From NCBI RefSeq assembly GCF_003945545.1, contig NZ_CP029617.1, positions 1 through 64,000 on the forward strand: 64,000 bases of DNA. The letters are read 5' to 3'. The stretch is from Streptomyces sp. WAC 01529. GTDB taxonomy: Bacteria > Actinomycetota > Actinomycetes > Streptomycetales > Streptomycetaceae. Shown here piece by piece: positions 52,544 to 61,797 of this stretch (position 1 is its first letter; the number at the start of each line of letters is the position of its first letter). The notes under the pieces are model-generated. The model did no database searches, was not told the DNA's origin, and saw only the letters and a list, made by a program, of their open reading frames with translations. A program made the translations under genes and the position numbers.

Positions 52544-54862
52544 GTGCTGCGAGCGCATCAGGCCGAGGCGGTCGACGCGGCGGTGCGCGCCCTGGGGGCC
52601 GTCCCGTCAGCCGGTGCGGGGTTGCGGGCGACGATCGTCTCGGCGTGCGGGACGGGCAAGACCTTCATGGGCGCGCACACCGCGTTGCGGGTGGCAGGCG
52701 CAGGCCTGGTGCTGGTGCTGGTGCCGACGCTGGATCTGCTGGTACAGACGGTTGCCGCCTGGCGGGAGGCGGGCCGGGGCGGGGCGATGGTGGGGGTCTG
52801 CTCGCTGAGAGCGGATGCGGAGCTTGCCGCTGCCGGGGTGCAGTGCACCACCGATGCCCGGCAGCTGCTGGAGTGGGCCGGCCGGGCGGGGCGGGTGACG
52901 GTCTTCGCCACGTACGCGTCGCTGCCGGTGCTCGCCGAGGCGCATGGGGCAGGCCTTCGGCGATGGGATCTGATGGTGGTGGACGAGGCGCACCGCACGT
53001 CGGGGCCCTGGGGAAAGCCGTGGGCGGCGGTCCATGACGATGCCGCGCTGCCTGCGGACCGGCGGCTGTACCTGACGGCGACGCCGCGGGTGGCCGATTA
53101 CCGGGCGGTCGCGGACGACAAGGACGACGGGTCGTACAGCGGGCCGGTGCTGCTGGCCTCGATGGACGACGAGCAGGTCTTCGGCCCGGTGGTGTACCGG
53201 CTGTCGCTGGCCGAGGCTATCGCCCGCGGGCTCCTGGCCCGCTACCAGATCATCGTGCTGGAGATCAGCGCCCCGGCACTGGCACCGGAGGAAGGCCCGC
53301 AGGCCGATGTGAGCGCGGCGCGGCTGGAGGTCTTGACCACGGCCGTGCTCAAGGCCGCGGCCGTCCACCAGCTTGATCGTGTGATGACGTTCCATCACCG
53401 TGTCGCCGAAGCCCGCGCGTTCGATCAGGCAGTTACGGAGGCGTCTGGTCACCTGTGGGGTGCAAAATCGGCGGTGTATCCGCGGCGCGTGTGGTCAGGC
53501 TGGCTGTATGGCGGCCACCAGATGGCCCACCGGCGCCAGGTGCTGGCCCAGTTCGCCCGCGGCTGGGGCACGGACGGCGTGGTGGCGGAGCGCTGCGTGC
53601 TCTCCAGCGCCCGGGTGCTGGCTGAGGGCGTGGACATCCCCGAGGTGGACGCGGTGGTCTTCGCCGACCCGAGGGAGTCGATCGTCGACACCGTCCAGAC
53701 CGTCGGGCGCGCGCTGCGGCAGAGCCCGCGCGGTGACAAGGTCGCTTCCCTGCTGGTGCCGGTCTTTCTCTCCCCCGACGAGCGCCGGGAAGACTGGCTG
53801 GCATCTGGCTCCTACCTGCCGCTGGTCAAGGTCCTGACCGCGCTGGCCGCCCACGACACCGACGTGGTGGACCGGCTCGCCGCCTGGCCCGGCAACAACG
53901 CCACGGGCGCGGCAAGTCTGCAGGGCCCGCTGCTGTTCGCCACCGCCCGGGATGCGGCCGACATCGCGGAGTTCGTCAGGCTGCGGGTGATCAACCTCGA
54001 GCGGCGCGGATGGCTGCGCGGCTGGGCGGCTGGGCGCCGCTTCCACGCAGCCCACGGCCACCTGAACGTGCCCTACCACGCGAAGGACGGCGCGTTCCCG
54101 CTGGGGCAGTGGATCGCCGAGCAGCGCAAGGCCTACGGATCCGGCCGGCTGGCCGCGGTACGCATCGACGCTCTGGAACGCCTCGGCATGGTGTGGAGCC
54201 ACCCTGACCACGCGTTCAACACGGGGCTTCAGGTGGCCCGCGCTTACCACGCGGTCCACGGCCACCTTGCGGCCGGACACAGCGCCGTCATGGACGGTTA
54301 CCCGGTCGGGACGTGGCTGGCCAACCGGCGCCGGGAAGCGCGCCTTGCCGACGGCACACGAGGGGCGCTGAGTGCGAAGCGCAAGGCGGCACTGGCCGAG
54401 GTCGATCCGTACTGGTGTCCTCAGTGGCCGCTCGTGTGGCAGCGCCGCTATACCCTGCTGCGGCAGCACGTCGCCGCGGAAGGAGCGGCGGACATCGCCC
54501 CCGGCCACGTGATGGCCGGGGAAGACGTCGGCGCATGGCTGGCCCGCCAGCAAGCCGACTGGGGCATCCTGCACACGGAGCAGAGGCGGCTGCTGACCGA
54601 GCTCGGCGCCATCCCCGGGGAGGGTGGTGTGCAGGAGGAAGCGCGCGTCACCCACGACGACAAGTTCACACGCAACCTCGCCGCGGCGGCCGCATACGCC
54701 CAGCGCGAAGGACACCTGAACGTCCCCCGCAAGCATGTGGAGATCGCTGAGGGCACGGAGATCAGGCTGGGGATATGGATCTCCAACCAGCGCTCCCGCA
54801 GAGCGAAACTGGCCCCGCAGCGCATCGACGCGCTCAACGCTCTCGGCATGCGCTGGAGCTGA
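52544..54862 (+). CDS. SF2 DEAH helicase with helicase-associated repeats (TtrA-like), second copy
   Basis: This 772-aa protein starts at GTG 52544, with GGAGG about 10 nt upstream; an in-frame ATG at 52388 would add 52 low-complexity residues. The helicase core has SACGTGKTFMG (about 36), VVDEAHRTSGPWGKPW (about 147), YLTATPRV, VLAEGVDIPEVDAVVFADP and TVGRALRQSPRG. HA repeats follow: AHGHLNVPYHAKDG, LGQWIAEQRKA, VHGHLAAGHS, VGTWLANRRREAR, EGHLNVPRKH, LGIWISNQR and ALGMRWS. It is the same design as the 18339 gene but clearly divergent, so it is not a recent duplicate. Such helicases sit near Streptomyces linear-DNA ends; here it closes the defence island. Confidence 0.87.
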   Translation: MLRAHQAEAVDAAVRALGAVPSAGAGLRATIVSACGTGKTFMGAHTALRVAGAGLVLVLVPTLDLLVQTVAAWREAGRGGAMVGVCSLRADAELAAAGVQCTTDARQLLEWAGRAGRVTVFATYASLPVLAEAHGAGLRRWDLMVVDEAHRTSGPWGKPWAAVHDDAALPADRRLYLTATPRVADYRAVADDKDDGSYSGPVLLASMDDEQVFGPVVYRLSLAEAIARGLLARYQIIVLEISAPALAPEEGPQADVSAARLEVLTTAVLKAAAVHQLDRVMTFHHRVAEARAFDQAVTEASGHLWGAKSAVYPRRVWSGWLYGGHQMAHRRQVLAQFARGWGTDGVVAERCVLSSARVLAEGVDIPEVDAVVFADPRESIVDTVQTVGRALRQSPRGDKVASLLVPVFLSPDERREDWLASGSYLPLVKVLTALAAHDTDVVDRLAAWPGNNATGAASLQGPLLFATARDAADIAEFVRLRVINLERRGWLRGWAAGRRFHAAHGHLNVPYHAKDGAFPLGQWIAEQRKAYGSGRLAAVRIDALERLGMVWSHPDHAFNTGLQVARAYHAVHGHLAAGHSAVMDGYPVGTWLANRRREARLADGTRGALSAKRKAALAEVDPYWCPQWPLVWQRRYTLLRQHVAAEGAADIAPGHVMAGEDVGAWLARQQADWGILHTEQRRLLTELGAIPGEGGVQEEARVTHDDKFTRNLAAAAAYAQREGHLNVPRKHVEIAEGTEIRLGIWISNQRSRRAKLAPQRIDALNALGMRWS

Positions 54863-55018
54863 CACCGGGGCAGCTGCCCGCCGGCGGAATCCACCCCACG
54901 CACACGGTCCGCGTCCACGCGGCTCCCGGCGCGACGACCGACAGGCTGGACGCCGGGGGGATTGGCCAGGGGCGACTCGTACACTCGCCGTCCTGCCAGT
55001 CGGCGTCACGCTCGTCAT

Positions 55019-55047
55019 CGCCCCGAAGCCGCCTCGGCTTCGGGGCG
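55019..55047. terminator. Hairpin terminator between convergent genes
   Basis: CGCCCCGAAGCCG pairs perfectly with CGGCTTCGGGGCG across a CCT loop (13-bp stem). It lies between the plus-strand helicase ending at 54862 and the minus-strand operon ending at 55079, so it probably serves both. Confidence 0.7.
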
Positions 55048-55078
55048 AATGGTTCCCCCAGGGGTCTGCGTGGCCTGG

Positions 55079-56284
55079 TCATGCTGCGCCGGCCGGTGGC
55101 TTGTTGACACGTCGTGCCCGCAGTCGCGGGCGCCGGGTCGGCAGGGGCACCTCAGCGTCCACGCCTGTCTCCTTCAGCTGATGGTAGAACCACTCGATCC
55201 CAGCAGGAACGGCGTCGTGCTCGGTGTCCATGCCGGGCTGAGGTGGGCGCAGCCGGGCCTCTTCGGCGAGCCGGAGCAGGGCAGGGTGCTCCTCGGGCCG
55301 GATGAGCAGGGGTGCGCCGGGTGCGGGGAGGAGGCGGGTGAAGTGGGCGGCGGCGCGCAGGAAGACGGCCGCCCAGTCGGGCACCGGGTGGGTGGCGCAG
55401 CCGTCGACCTCGCCGAGGGGATCGTGGAGGGCCAGGGCGGCGGCTTCCTCGCGCCAGTCCGCGAGGCGGGCGGTGCCCAGCTGCTGCCCGGTGACGCCGG
55501 TGAAGACGGCGGCGGCCAGCACGGCGGCCAGGCGGGGGTGCGCGGTGACGGCGTGGATGCGGCGGGTGATCGATGCGGTGGTCTGGGGCGAGCGCGGCCG
55601 GGGCCGGGGCCTGTACCGCCACTTGATCGGCGGCGGTACGCATCCGATGCAGTGGTCCGAGCTGTCCCAGTCCGCCAGCCGCTCCAGCGCCGGCACGGTG
55701 ATCCAGCGGCTGGCAGCCCGCGGCGGCGCGGAAGGCTGGTGCGGGCCAGGCGCGGGGGCCGCGGCGAGGAGGTCGCCGGCGGCCTGGGCGTGGGTGAGGG
55801 TGTGGCGCCGATCGGTGAGTGCGTCGCGCAGGGCGGCGGTCGGTTTGGAGCGGTGGCACACCAGGACCAGGTGCGCTCCGGTGTACGTCTGCAGGTCGAG
55901 CAGACGCTGCAGACGGGTACGGGTGAGCAGGTGAGCGCGAACAACGGTCAGGCGTCTGGCGGGGATCGCGGCCATCCAGGCGGTGACGGCCTCCCACACC
56001 GGAGCACGAGCGTCTGGAAAGCCTGGCATGTGGGCAGGTTTGCCCAGCGCGGCGAGGAGGTCGTGGGCGAAGTACCGGTCGCTGGTCGTGCCCGCGGTGG
56101 GGTGGACGGTCACGCAGCCTGCCGCCGGGTCGTGCGCGGCGAGGGCCGCGCGGGTGACAGCGGCATCGTCGCCGGGGTCGAGCAGGACGGTGACAGCAGG
56201 GGATGTGTCGTTCACGGGTGCGTGGCGTCTCGGGTCGGCGCCAGGGCGCGGCGGACAGATGCGGGCGGGGCCGGGCTTGCTCAC
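55079..56284 (-). CDS. Unknown 401-aa protein coupled to second transposase operon
   Basis: I do not recognise this family. The GTG at 56284 overlaps the TnsC-like stop (GTGA), supporting this start. The N-terminal 140 residues are alpha/beta with regular strands (AVTVLLDPG, RLTVVRAHLL, AHLVLVCHRS), resembling a nucleotide-binding fold without a P-loop. Near 210 a HCIGC pair and a basic patch (IKWRYRPRPRPRS) follow. The C-terminal half is helical (LAAVLAAAVFTGVTGQQLGTARL) and ends in a basic tail. Its place matches where a TniQ would be expected after tnsBC, but the TniQ N-terminal and zinc motifs are absent. It may be an element-specific target selector; that is inference. Confidence 0.7.
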   Translation of the reverse strand: MSKPGPARICPPRPGADPRRHAPVNDTSPAVTVLLDPGDDAAVTRAALAAHDPAAGCVTVHPTAGTTSDRYFAHDLLAALGKPAHMPGFPDARAPVWEAVTAWMAAIPARRLTVVRAHLLTRTRLQRLLDLQTYTGAHLVLVCHRSKPTAALRDALTDRRHTLTHAQAAGDLLAAAPAPGPHQPSAPPRAASRWITVPALERLADWDSSDHCIGCVPPPIKWRYRPRPRPRSPQTTASITRRIHAVTAHPRLAAVLAAAVFTGVTGQQLGTARLADWREEAAALALHDPLGEVDGCATHPVPDWAAVFLRAAAHFTRLLPAPGAPLLIRPEEHPALLRLAEEARLRPPQPGMDTEHDAVPAGIEWFYHQLKETGVDAEVPLPTRRPRLRARRVNKPPAGAA

Positions 56285-57092
56285 GGCAGGCTGCGTCGGC
56301 CGAGCTTGCTGAAGACCCAGCGCAGCAGGTCCCGGTTGACCTCAAGACCGGAGGTGGCGTCCAGGGCGCGCCCCAGGTGGTAGGTGATCTTGGCCCAGGT
56401 GCGGAAGACGCCGTGAGCGGCCACGTCGTCGCAGTACAGCAGATCATCGGGGTCCACGCCGTGCCACACCGGGTGGTACGCGGGGATCGTGGTCAGGACC
56501 TCCTCACGGGGCAGCGGCCGAAACTCCTGCCAGATGTGCACCCGAGAGGCCAGCATGTCCTTACTGGCCAGGACCTCGTAGGTGTTGCCGCCGCCGACGA
56601 AGACCACCGCGATGTCGGTGTACAGGTCGTCGAACAGGTGCCGGAAATACTCGAACGACTCCTCCCGCAGCCACTGCGCCTCATCACACACCAGCACCCG
56701 GAACTGATCGGCCAGCACGTCCTTGAGCAGCGTGTCGAACGCGGTCGGCTGCCGCGGCGGGTCCCGGGCACAGCGAGCACGTTGAACAGGTTGTGGCGGA
56801 TGTCCAGCACCGTCGGACGGCCGCGGAACTCGATACGGCGTGTGGCCTTGGGGGCGAGCTCGCGCAGGGCGGCGTTGACCGACATAGTCTTGCCCAGCCC
56901 GGCCGCGCCATAGACGCACATCATCCCTCGGGCGGCGATCACCTCCCCGAGATTGGCCAGCGTCTCCTTCATCGCCATCGTGCCCATCACGTTCGCGTCG
57001 GGCAGCGACAGGTAGTGGTCCTTGCGGGGCGGCGGCAGGGGGCCACGGCGCGGGCGGGCCGAGGAGGGGCGGGCGGCGGGTATGGCGTTCAT
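56281..57092 (-). pseudogene. TnsC-like AAA+ ATPase with a one-base frameshift
   Basis: The ATG at 57092 overlaps the stop of the TnsB-like gene (ATGA). The first frame carries MCVYGAAGLGKTMSVNAALR (Walker A) and RPTVLDIRHNLFNVLAVPGT. Near 56758-56766 the frame is lost; adding one C to the CCC run in GGGACCCGCCG restores PRQPTAFDTLLKDVLADQF. The rest of the ATPase then follows: RVLVCDEAQWL (intact Walker B), VVFVGGGNTYEVL and the C-terminal helix bundle ending GRRSLP at 56281. The sequence otherwise looks functional, so this is either a recent mutation, a base-calling error in a homopolymer, or programmed shifting. Total length once repaired is about 270 aa. Confidence 0.75.
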
Positions 57093-58690
57093 CGCGCGGC
57101 AAGGCTGCTTTCGTCGTCGTCTTCGATGCAAGGAGCAGCGGCCTCACCGGGCTTCGGCTCGGTCCAGGACGCGGGCATCTGGGCGGGCAGCGGCAGATAG
57201 CCGGGCAACGCCACCTCGGCAAGATCCGAGGCGGCAAGCGCTCGCATCGCGGTGCCGGCCTCCAGTTCGGTGACCGTGCCGAGCACCTCGGCCGGCGTGC
57301 CGCGGGTAGCGGCGGCGTAGCGGGTGGCGCGGTCCCTCTCCGCCGCCCGAAGCAGCCGCTTGAGCCGGTCGGCCTCCCGGGCACGGGCCCGCTTCATCTC
57401 ACGGATCTGCTCCGCACTGGCCCGGTTCGACAGGTACGCCGACCCCAAGTGCCGCCCCGTGGCCGCGTCGTAGACCTCGATCTCGTGCTCGTGGTGCGGC
57501 ATGTAGCGCAGCCGCACCTTCCGCCCGGCCTCACCAGTCATCCAGGAATCGACGTAGTGCCGGTTCTTCCAGCGCACTCCCTTGTTGCCCAGGGTGCGCA
57601 CGCGGCCGTCGTCCTCGAGGGTGAACATGTGCAGCGCGCCCGGCTCCGCGTCCTCGACCGGGGCGAGGTCTTCCTCCCACGCGGCCGCCGGAGTACGGCC
57701 GGAAAGAGACCGGGGCCGGTGCTCGGTGTTCCACCACGCCACCCACTGCCCCAGCAGCGCGATGAACGCCTCCAGCGGCAAAAGCCGCTGCCCGGCGGCC
57801 GGTTTCCTGCCGCCTTTCAGACGCGGCGCGGCGCTGTAACCAGGCAGAGAGGCGAAGAACATCTGCTTGGCGGCCTTGTTCAACGCCTCCACCGTGCCCT
57901 TGAGGTGCGGGCTGTAGCCGGGCAGGTCCACCACCGGGACCGCGAACGCCCCAAACGCCTCACCCACCGTGCGGGACAGGAAGTCCTTGCCGCGGTCGAC
58001 CCGCACCGCCCCCGGCAGACCGCCGAACGGGCCGTGCTCCCCCTCCCGCGAGATCGCATCCCTGAGCGCCACCAGCACCGACTCCCGGGAGGGAACCTGA
58101 GCGGTCACCGCAAACCCACAGATCACCCGCGTAGCACAGTCGATAAACCAGGTCACCCACGGACGCCCCGCAGCCCCGTCGATGTCCACCTCAACCTTCA
58201 CCTGGACGTGGTCGGCCTCCCACACCTCATTACGGTGACCGGCAGGCCGCTCAAAAAACACGTCATGATCCCGGCGGGCGGCCTCACCACCACGCATCCC
58301 CGCCCGCATCCCCGGCGCCACATCCCGCTCCACCGCCCGGTACAACGTCGCCAAAGACGGCGCCTTCCCACCCGCCACGGCCGCCTCCGCCACCAACTCC
58401 CGGTGCAACGCGACCGCGTTCCCTCGATGAAACGCAAGCCGCCGAGCCAGCTGCGGCGTAACAGTGAACCGGCGGCGCTCAGCCCGTTCCAGGCGGCCCT
58501 CATCCCGCGCCACGGCGAGCCACCGGCGCACCGTCCGCTCTGACACTCCCAGCGTGTCAGCGACCATCCGCCGATGACCGGCCGTCAACTCCCCCCGCAC
58601 CTCAAGCGCCAGCAATCTTCGCACCGCTACCGGCCGCAACACCTCGGCATCCGCCCCAGCCCCCACGCGCTCCCCCACCACCCCAGGCAC
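57089..58690 (-). CDS. TnsB/TniA-like DDE transposase, second element
   Basis: This 533-aa protein has an N-terminal helix-turn-helix (GVSERTVRRWLAVARDEG) and a second DNA-binding segment (LARRLAFHRGNAVALHREL). The catalytic core has D160 (VWEADHVQVKV), D232 (AVRVDRGKDF) and E268 (HLKGTVEALNK). A Mu-type C-terminal barrel at about 390-440 reads VRTLGNKGVRWKNRHYV. The triad is intact. It is shorter than, and not closely similar to, the first TnsB-like protein, so this is a different transposon lineage. The GTG at 58690 is the longest start and no ribosome site helps. The TnsC-like gene follows with a 4-bp overlap; no TnsA homologue is present, suggesting replicative transposition. Confidence 0.87.
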   Translation of the reverse strand: MPGVVGERVGAGADAEVLRPVAVRRLLALEVRGELTAGHRRMVADTLGVSERTVRRWLAVARDEGRLERAERRRFTVTPQLARRLAFHRGNAVALHRELVAEAAVAGGKAPSLATLYRAVERDVAPGMRAGMRGGEAARRDHDVFFERPAGHRNEVWEADHVQVKVEVDIDGAAGRPWVTWFIDCATRVICGFAVTAQVPSRESVLVALRDAISREGEHGPFGGLPGAVRVDRGKDFLSRTVGEAFGAFAVPVVDLPGYSPHLKGTVEALNKAAKQMFFASLPGYSAAPRLKGGRKPAAGQRLLPLEAFIALLGQWVAWWNTEHRPRSLSGRTPAAAWEEDLAPVEDAEPGALHMFTLEDDGRVRTLGNKGVRWKNRHYVDSWMTGEAGRKVRLRYMPHHEHEIEVYDAATGRHLGSAYLSNRASAEQIREMKRARAREADRLKRLLRAAERDRATRYAAATRGTPAEVLGTVTELEAGTAMRALAASDLAEVALPGYLPLPAQMPASWTEPKPGEAAAPCIEDDDESSLAAR

Positions 58691-58749
58691 AGCCGCCCAC
58701 CGAGAATGATCAAGGAAGGACCCTACCCCATTGGAGCTATCACCCCGCT

Positions 58750-58786
58750 GACCAGCTAATCCTCAGCCACCGACCAGCTGTCCTCA
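58750..58786 (+). repeat. Two 22-bp-spaced repeats, possible transposase binding sites
   Basis: GACCAGCTAATCCTCA at 58750 and GACCAGCTGTCCTCA at 58772 share 14 bases with a 22-bp period. They lie 60-100 bp upstream of the TnsB-like gene, where the end of a Tn7/Tn5053-like element with TnsB sites would be expected. The rest of the 58691-58981 spacer holds nothing else I can support. Confidence 0.4.
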
Positions 58787-58981
58787 CTTTCCTGTCCGCC
58801 CTCAACCCCATCGGCCACCGCCCCGAACACCCCAGCAAACAAACCGATCACCTCACCCACCCCGCACCCTCTACTGGACATCGAAACGAGAACCACCCCG
58901 GACAACAACGCGAAAACTTCCAGTCAGTGGTCACGGTCCGCTGCTCCTCGCGCATTTCGGTCGCAGTGGTGCTCAGGAAGG

Positions 58982-59845
58982 TCACAGGCCCTGGGCCCTA
59001 CCGCGGGCCAGAGCGGCCAGTCGTTCCGCGTCTGAGGTGCCGGGTTCGGCCGACCAGAGCACGAGTTGCTGTTCTGGCGCACCGGCGTAGCTGAAGGTGT
59101 CCCAGTCGAGGGTGAGTTCGCCGACGGTGGAGTGAGTAATGCGTTTGCTGCCGAAGTCCTGGTGCGCGACGCGGTGCTCGGCCCACCAGGCCCGGAACTG
59201 CTGATCGGCAACGGCCAGCTCGCCCACGAGAGCGGTGAGGGCCGGATCCGCCGGATTCGTTCCGGCTTCCATCCGCAGGACCTCGACGCAGGTGCGGGCC
59301 ACGTCCTCCCAATCCGGGTAGACGTCGCGCATCACCGGGTCGGTGAAGACCATGCGGATGTAGTTGCGCTCGGACTCGGGCACGGCCGCGAAGTCGCACA
59401 GCAGCTCCGCTGCCAGTTCGTTCCACGCGAGGATGTCGAGCCGCGGGCCGAAGACGAGGGCTGGCGTGCTGGTGAGCTGGCCCAGCAGCCGGGTCAGGTG
59501 GGGGTGCACGTGGGGGCGAGGAGGCCGGCGCGGCATCTTGCGGTGTCCGGCCCGTGCGGCCTGGGTGAGCAGACCTTCCACGTACGCTCTCTGGTCGTAC
59601 TCCAGCCGTAGTTCGCGTGCGAGGGATTCGAGCACCGGCGGTGACGGTGCCAGTCGGCCCTGCTCGATGCGTACGTAGTAGTCGGTGCTGATCGCGGCGA
59701 GCTCGGCCACCTCCTCGCGGCGCAGCCCCCGCACCCGCCGCCGGGTGTGCGCGTGCTCGGGGAGCCCCACCTGCGCAGGCGTGAGCTCGCCACGGCGGTG
59801 CCTGAGGAACGCACCGAGCTCACGAAGATGCGCCGAACCAGTCAT
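58982..59845 (-). CDS. MmyB-type helix-turn-helix transcriptional regulator
   Basis: This 287-aa protein has an N-terminal XRE domain (LRELGAFLRHRRGELTPAQV, RRVRGLRREEVAELAAISTD, YYVRIEQGR). The C-terminal MmyB-like ligand-binding domain follows (LVFGPRLDILAWNELAAELL, SERNYIRMVFTDP, FRAWWAEHRVAHQDFGSKR, LTLDWDTFSYAGAPEQQLVL). These regulators, abundant in Streptomyces, usually control a divergently encoded enzyme, and here the alpha/beta hydrolase at 59994 diverges after 148 bp. The ATG at 59845 has GGAGG just upstream at very short spacing. The bound ligand is thought to be a fatty acid-like molecule in family members; it is unknown here. Confidence 0.88.
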   Translation of the reverse strand: MTGSAHLRELGAFLRHRRGELTPAQVGLPEHAHTRRRVRGLRREEVAELAAISTDYYVRIEQGRLAPSPPVLESLARELRLEYDQRAYVEGLLTQAARAGHRKMPRRPPRPHVHPHLTRLLGQLTSTPALVFGPRLDILAWNELAAELLCDFAAVPESERNYIRMVFTDPVMRDVYPDWEDVARTCVEVLRMEAGTNPADPALTALVGELAVADQQFRAWWAEHRVAHQDFGSKRITHSTVGELTLDWDTFSYAGAPEQQLVLWSAEPGTSDAERLAALARGRAQGL

Positions 59846-59993
59846 TCCTCCAGCATGGCACCGGGGAAAAGGCTCTGCCTGGGAAAGATCTCTCCTAGGA
59901 AACAACACGACCTTCCTGCGCCCGGCTGCCGGCCGGACAGTCGATACAGGCCCGCAGATCGCCGGCCCCTCACGATCCCGCAGGAGCAAAAAG

Positions 59994-60881
59994 ATGAGGA
60001 CTGACGTCCGCTTCCCGGCCAACGGCCTGCAGCTCGCCGGCCACCTCTACCTCCCCGATGGCATCGACGGACCGCTCGCTGCCATCGTCGTCGGCCACCC
60101 CACGACCGGAGTCAAGGAGCAGGCACCGGCGGCGTACGCGACACGCCTGGTCAAGGAGGGATTCGCCGTCCTGACCTTCGACGCCGCCTTCCAAGGCGAA
60201 TCCGAGGGCTTGCCCCGGGGCCTGGAGAACCCCTTCCAGCGCGCCGAGGACTTCCGCGCGGCAGTCTCCTACCTCACCAGCCGCCCCGAGATCGATTCCG
60301 GCCGCATCGGCGTGATGGGCGTATGCGGCTCCGGCGCCTACGTGCCCTACGCCGCCCAGACCGACCACCGGATGAAGGCCGTGGCCGGCGTCTGCGGGAC
60401 CGACGTCCCCAGCTTCTTCCGCGGCGCCGACCCCAAGGGCTGGCAGCAGATGGTGGCAGACTCCGGAAACCTCCGCAGCGCCGAGGCCGCCGGCGAGCCC
60501 GCGGCGACCTTCGCCGTGCTGCCGCAGACGGCCGATGCCGACACCCCCGCCCCCACGGCCGAGTTCATCGACTACTACAAGACGCCCCGCGGCAGACACC
60601 CGCGCTCCACGGGTGACATGGTCGTACGCAGCGCAGACCTCCTCGACCAGTTCGACTCCTTCGCCGACGTCGCCAAGATCGCGCCTCGCCCGCTGCTCAT
60701 GATCGCCGGCACCGAGGCGGTGACCCGCGGGTTCTCCGAGAAGGCCGTCGCCGACAGCCCCGGCAACGCCGAGCTGTTCCTCGTCCAGGGCGCCACCCAC
60801 GTCGACCTGTACGACCGCGACCCGTACGTATCCCCTGCCGCTGCCAAGCTGGCCGAGTTCTTCAGCAAGCACCTCGCCTGA
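59994..60881 (+). CDS. Alpha/beta hydrolase with probable Cys nucleophile
   Basis: This 295-aa protein starts at an ATG with AGGAG about 8 nt upstream. The alpha/beta hydrolase fold opens with GLQLAGHLYLPDG and IVVGHPTTGVKEQ (oxyanion region). The nucleophile elbow reads MGVCGSGAYV, with Cys instead of the usual Ser, as in dienelactone-hydrolase-like YcjY relatives. A later Asp/Glu strand (LLMIAGTEAVT) and the His in GATHVDLYDR complete the triad. The substrate is unknown. It diverges from the MmyB-type regulator and is probably controlled by it. No secretion signal is present, so it is cytoplasmic. Confidence 0.87.
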   Translation: MRTDVRFPANGLQLAGHLYLPDGIDGPLAAIVVGHPTTGVKEQAPAAYATRLVKEGFAVLTFDAAFQGESEGLPRGLENPFQRAEDFRAAVSYLTSRPEIDSGRIGVMGVCGSGAYVPYAAQTDHRMKAVAGVCGTDVPSFFRGADPKGWQQMVADSGNLRSAEAAGEPAATFAVLPQTADADTPAPTAEFIDYYKTPRGRHPRSTGDMVVRSADLLDQFDSFADVAKIAPRPLLMIAGTEAVTRGFSEKAVADSPGNAELFLVQGATHVDLYDRDPYVSPAAAKLAEFFSKHLA

Positions 60882-60922
60882 GCCGGCAAACCTGGGTGAT
60901 CAAAGGGACGGGAGGATGCTGG

Positions 60923-61797
60923 TCACAGCCACTCTTTGATGGCCGCGACCAGCACGACCGCCTCACAGCGGACGGCAAGCATGTCGTCTCTCGTGGCGAG
61001 CGCGCGATCGCCTGAGACGGTTGATCCCGCACTCGACAGCACGGCGCTCGCGGTAGCCGGCCGGGCCGAAACGCGGAGGCCGGCCGCCGCGCAAACCGAG
61101 CTTGCGGCGGTTGCCTGCCCGGTCAGCCATGCCGGCAATGGTGCATCGGATTCCCCGGCGGCGCAGGCAGACACGGTTTCCGCGGGAGGCGCAGGCCCTG
61201 TCAGCCCGCACACGGCCGAGGCGGACACGCGCCCGGGCCCGGCCCGATGCGGGGCACGCGGACCTTCGCCGGCACCGGCTCGAACTGCGGCGAGTCTCCC
61301 CCCTGTCCTGCAGTGACCACGATCGACATAGGTTGCTGACCTTTACTCGACGGCCAGGTGGAGGGTGGTGGTGAACCCGCCACGCGAGCGGCCCAGCCCG
61401 TCATCCTGGGGCTCGATGAAGACGGTGCCCGGTAGATCCATCTGTCGATCGCCCTGTTTACGAGCCCCGGGCGCCTGCTGATAGGCGCGGCAGACTGTGG
61501 AATCGGCACTCACGTCCCACGCGCTCGCACCTTGCACATCGGCCAAGAACTGGAGCCAGGTGAAGATCCGATACCAAGCCCCGATCCGCTGCCACCAGCA
61601 GAACAGGTCCCAGACCCGGCCCCACGGCCCGTACTCGACGGGCACCTCCCACCACGGCACACCACTCCAGACCCCGAACCGTATACCGTCGCTCAGCTGC
61701 CGCCTAGGCCAGACGGGCGGCCGGCCCGCCTACACGCCCCTCGATAGCAACAGCTCCAGCATCACCCACCGCATACCCGTGAGATCCCCCCTCCCAT
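60923..61797 (-). pseudogene. Decayed IS5-family transposase
   Basis: The minus strand carries nearly the whole of an IS5-family transposase in pieces. They are DLTGMRWVMLELLLSRGV, GRPPVWPRRQLSDGIRFGVW, PVEYGPWGRVWDLFCWWQR, DSTVCRAYQQAPGA and DDGLGRSRGGFTTTLHLAVE. These are followed by SIVVTAGQGGDSPQFEP, RRRGIRCTI, GGRPPRFGPAGYRERRAVEC, and a last piece in another frame ending AVRCEAVVLVAAIKEWL. At least four frameshifts or stops separate them, so it cannot be active. It is unrelated in detail to the IS5-family copy at 28116 (different motifs around the first Asp). It shows an older insertion between the hydrolase and the small DUF genes. Confidence 0.75.

Noticed and set aside
55079..56284. 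TniQ assignment for the third gene of the second transposon
   Set aside because: The TniQ opening motif and the C-x2-C...C-x2-H zinc finger are missing.
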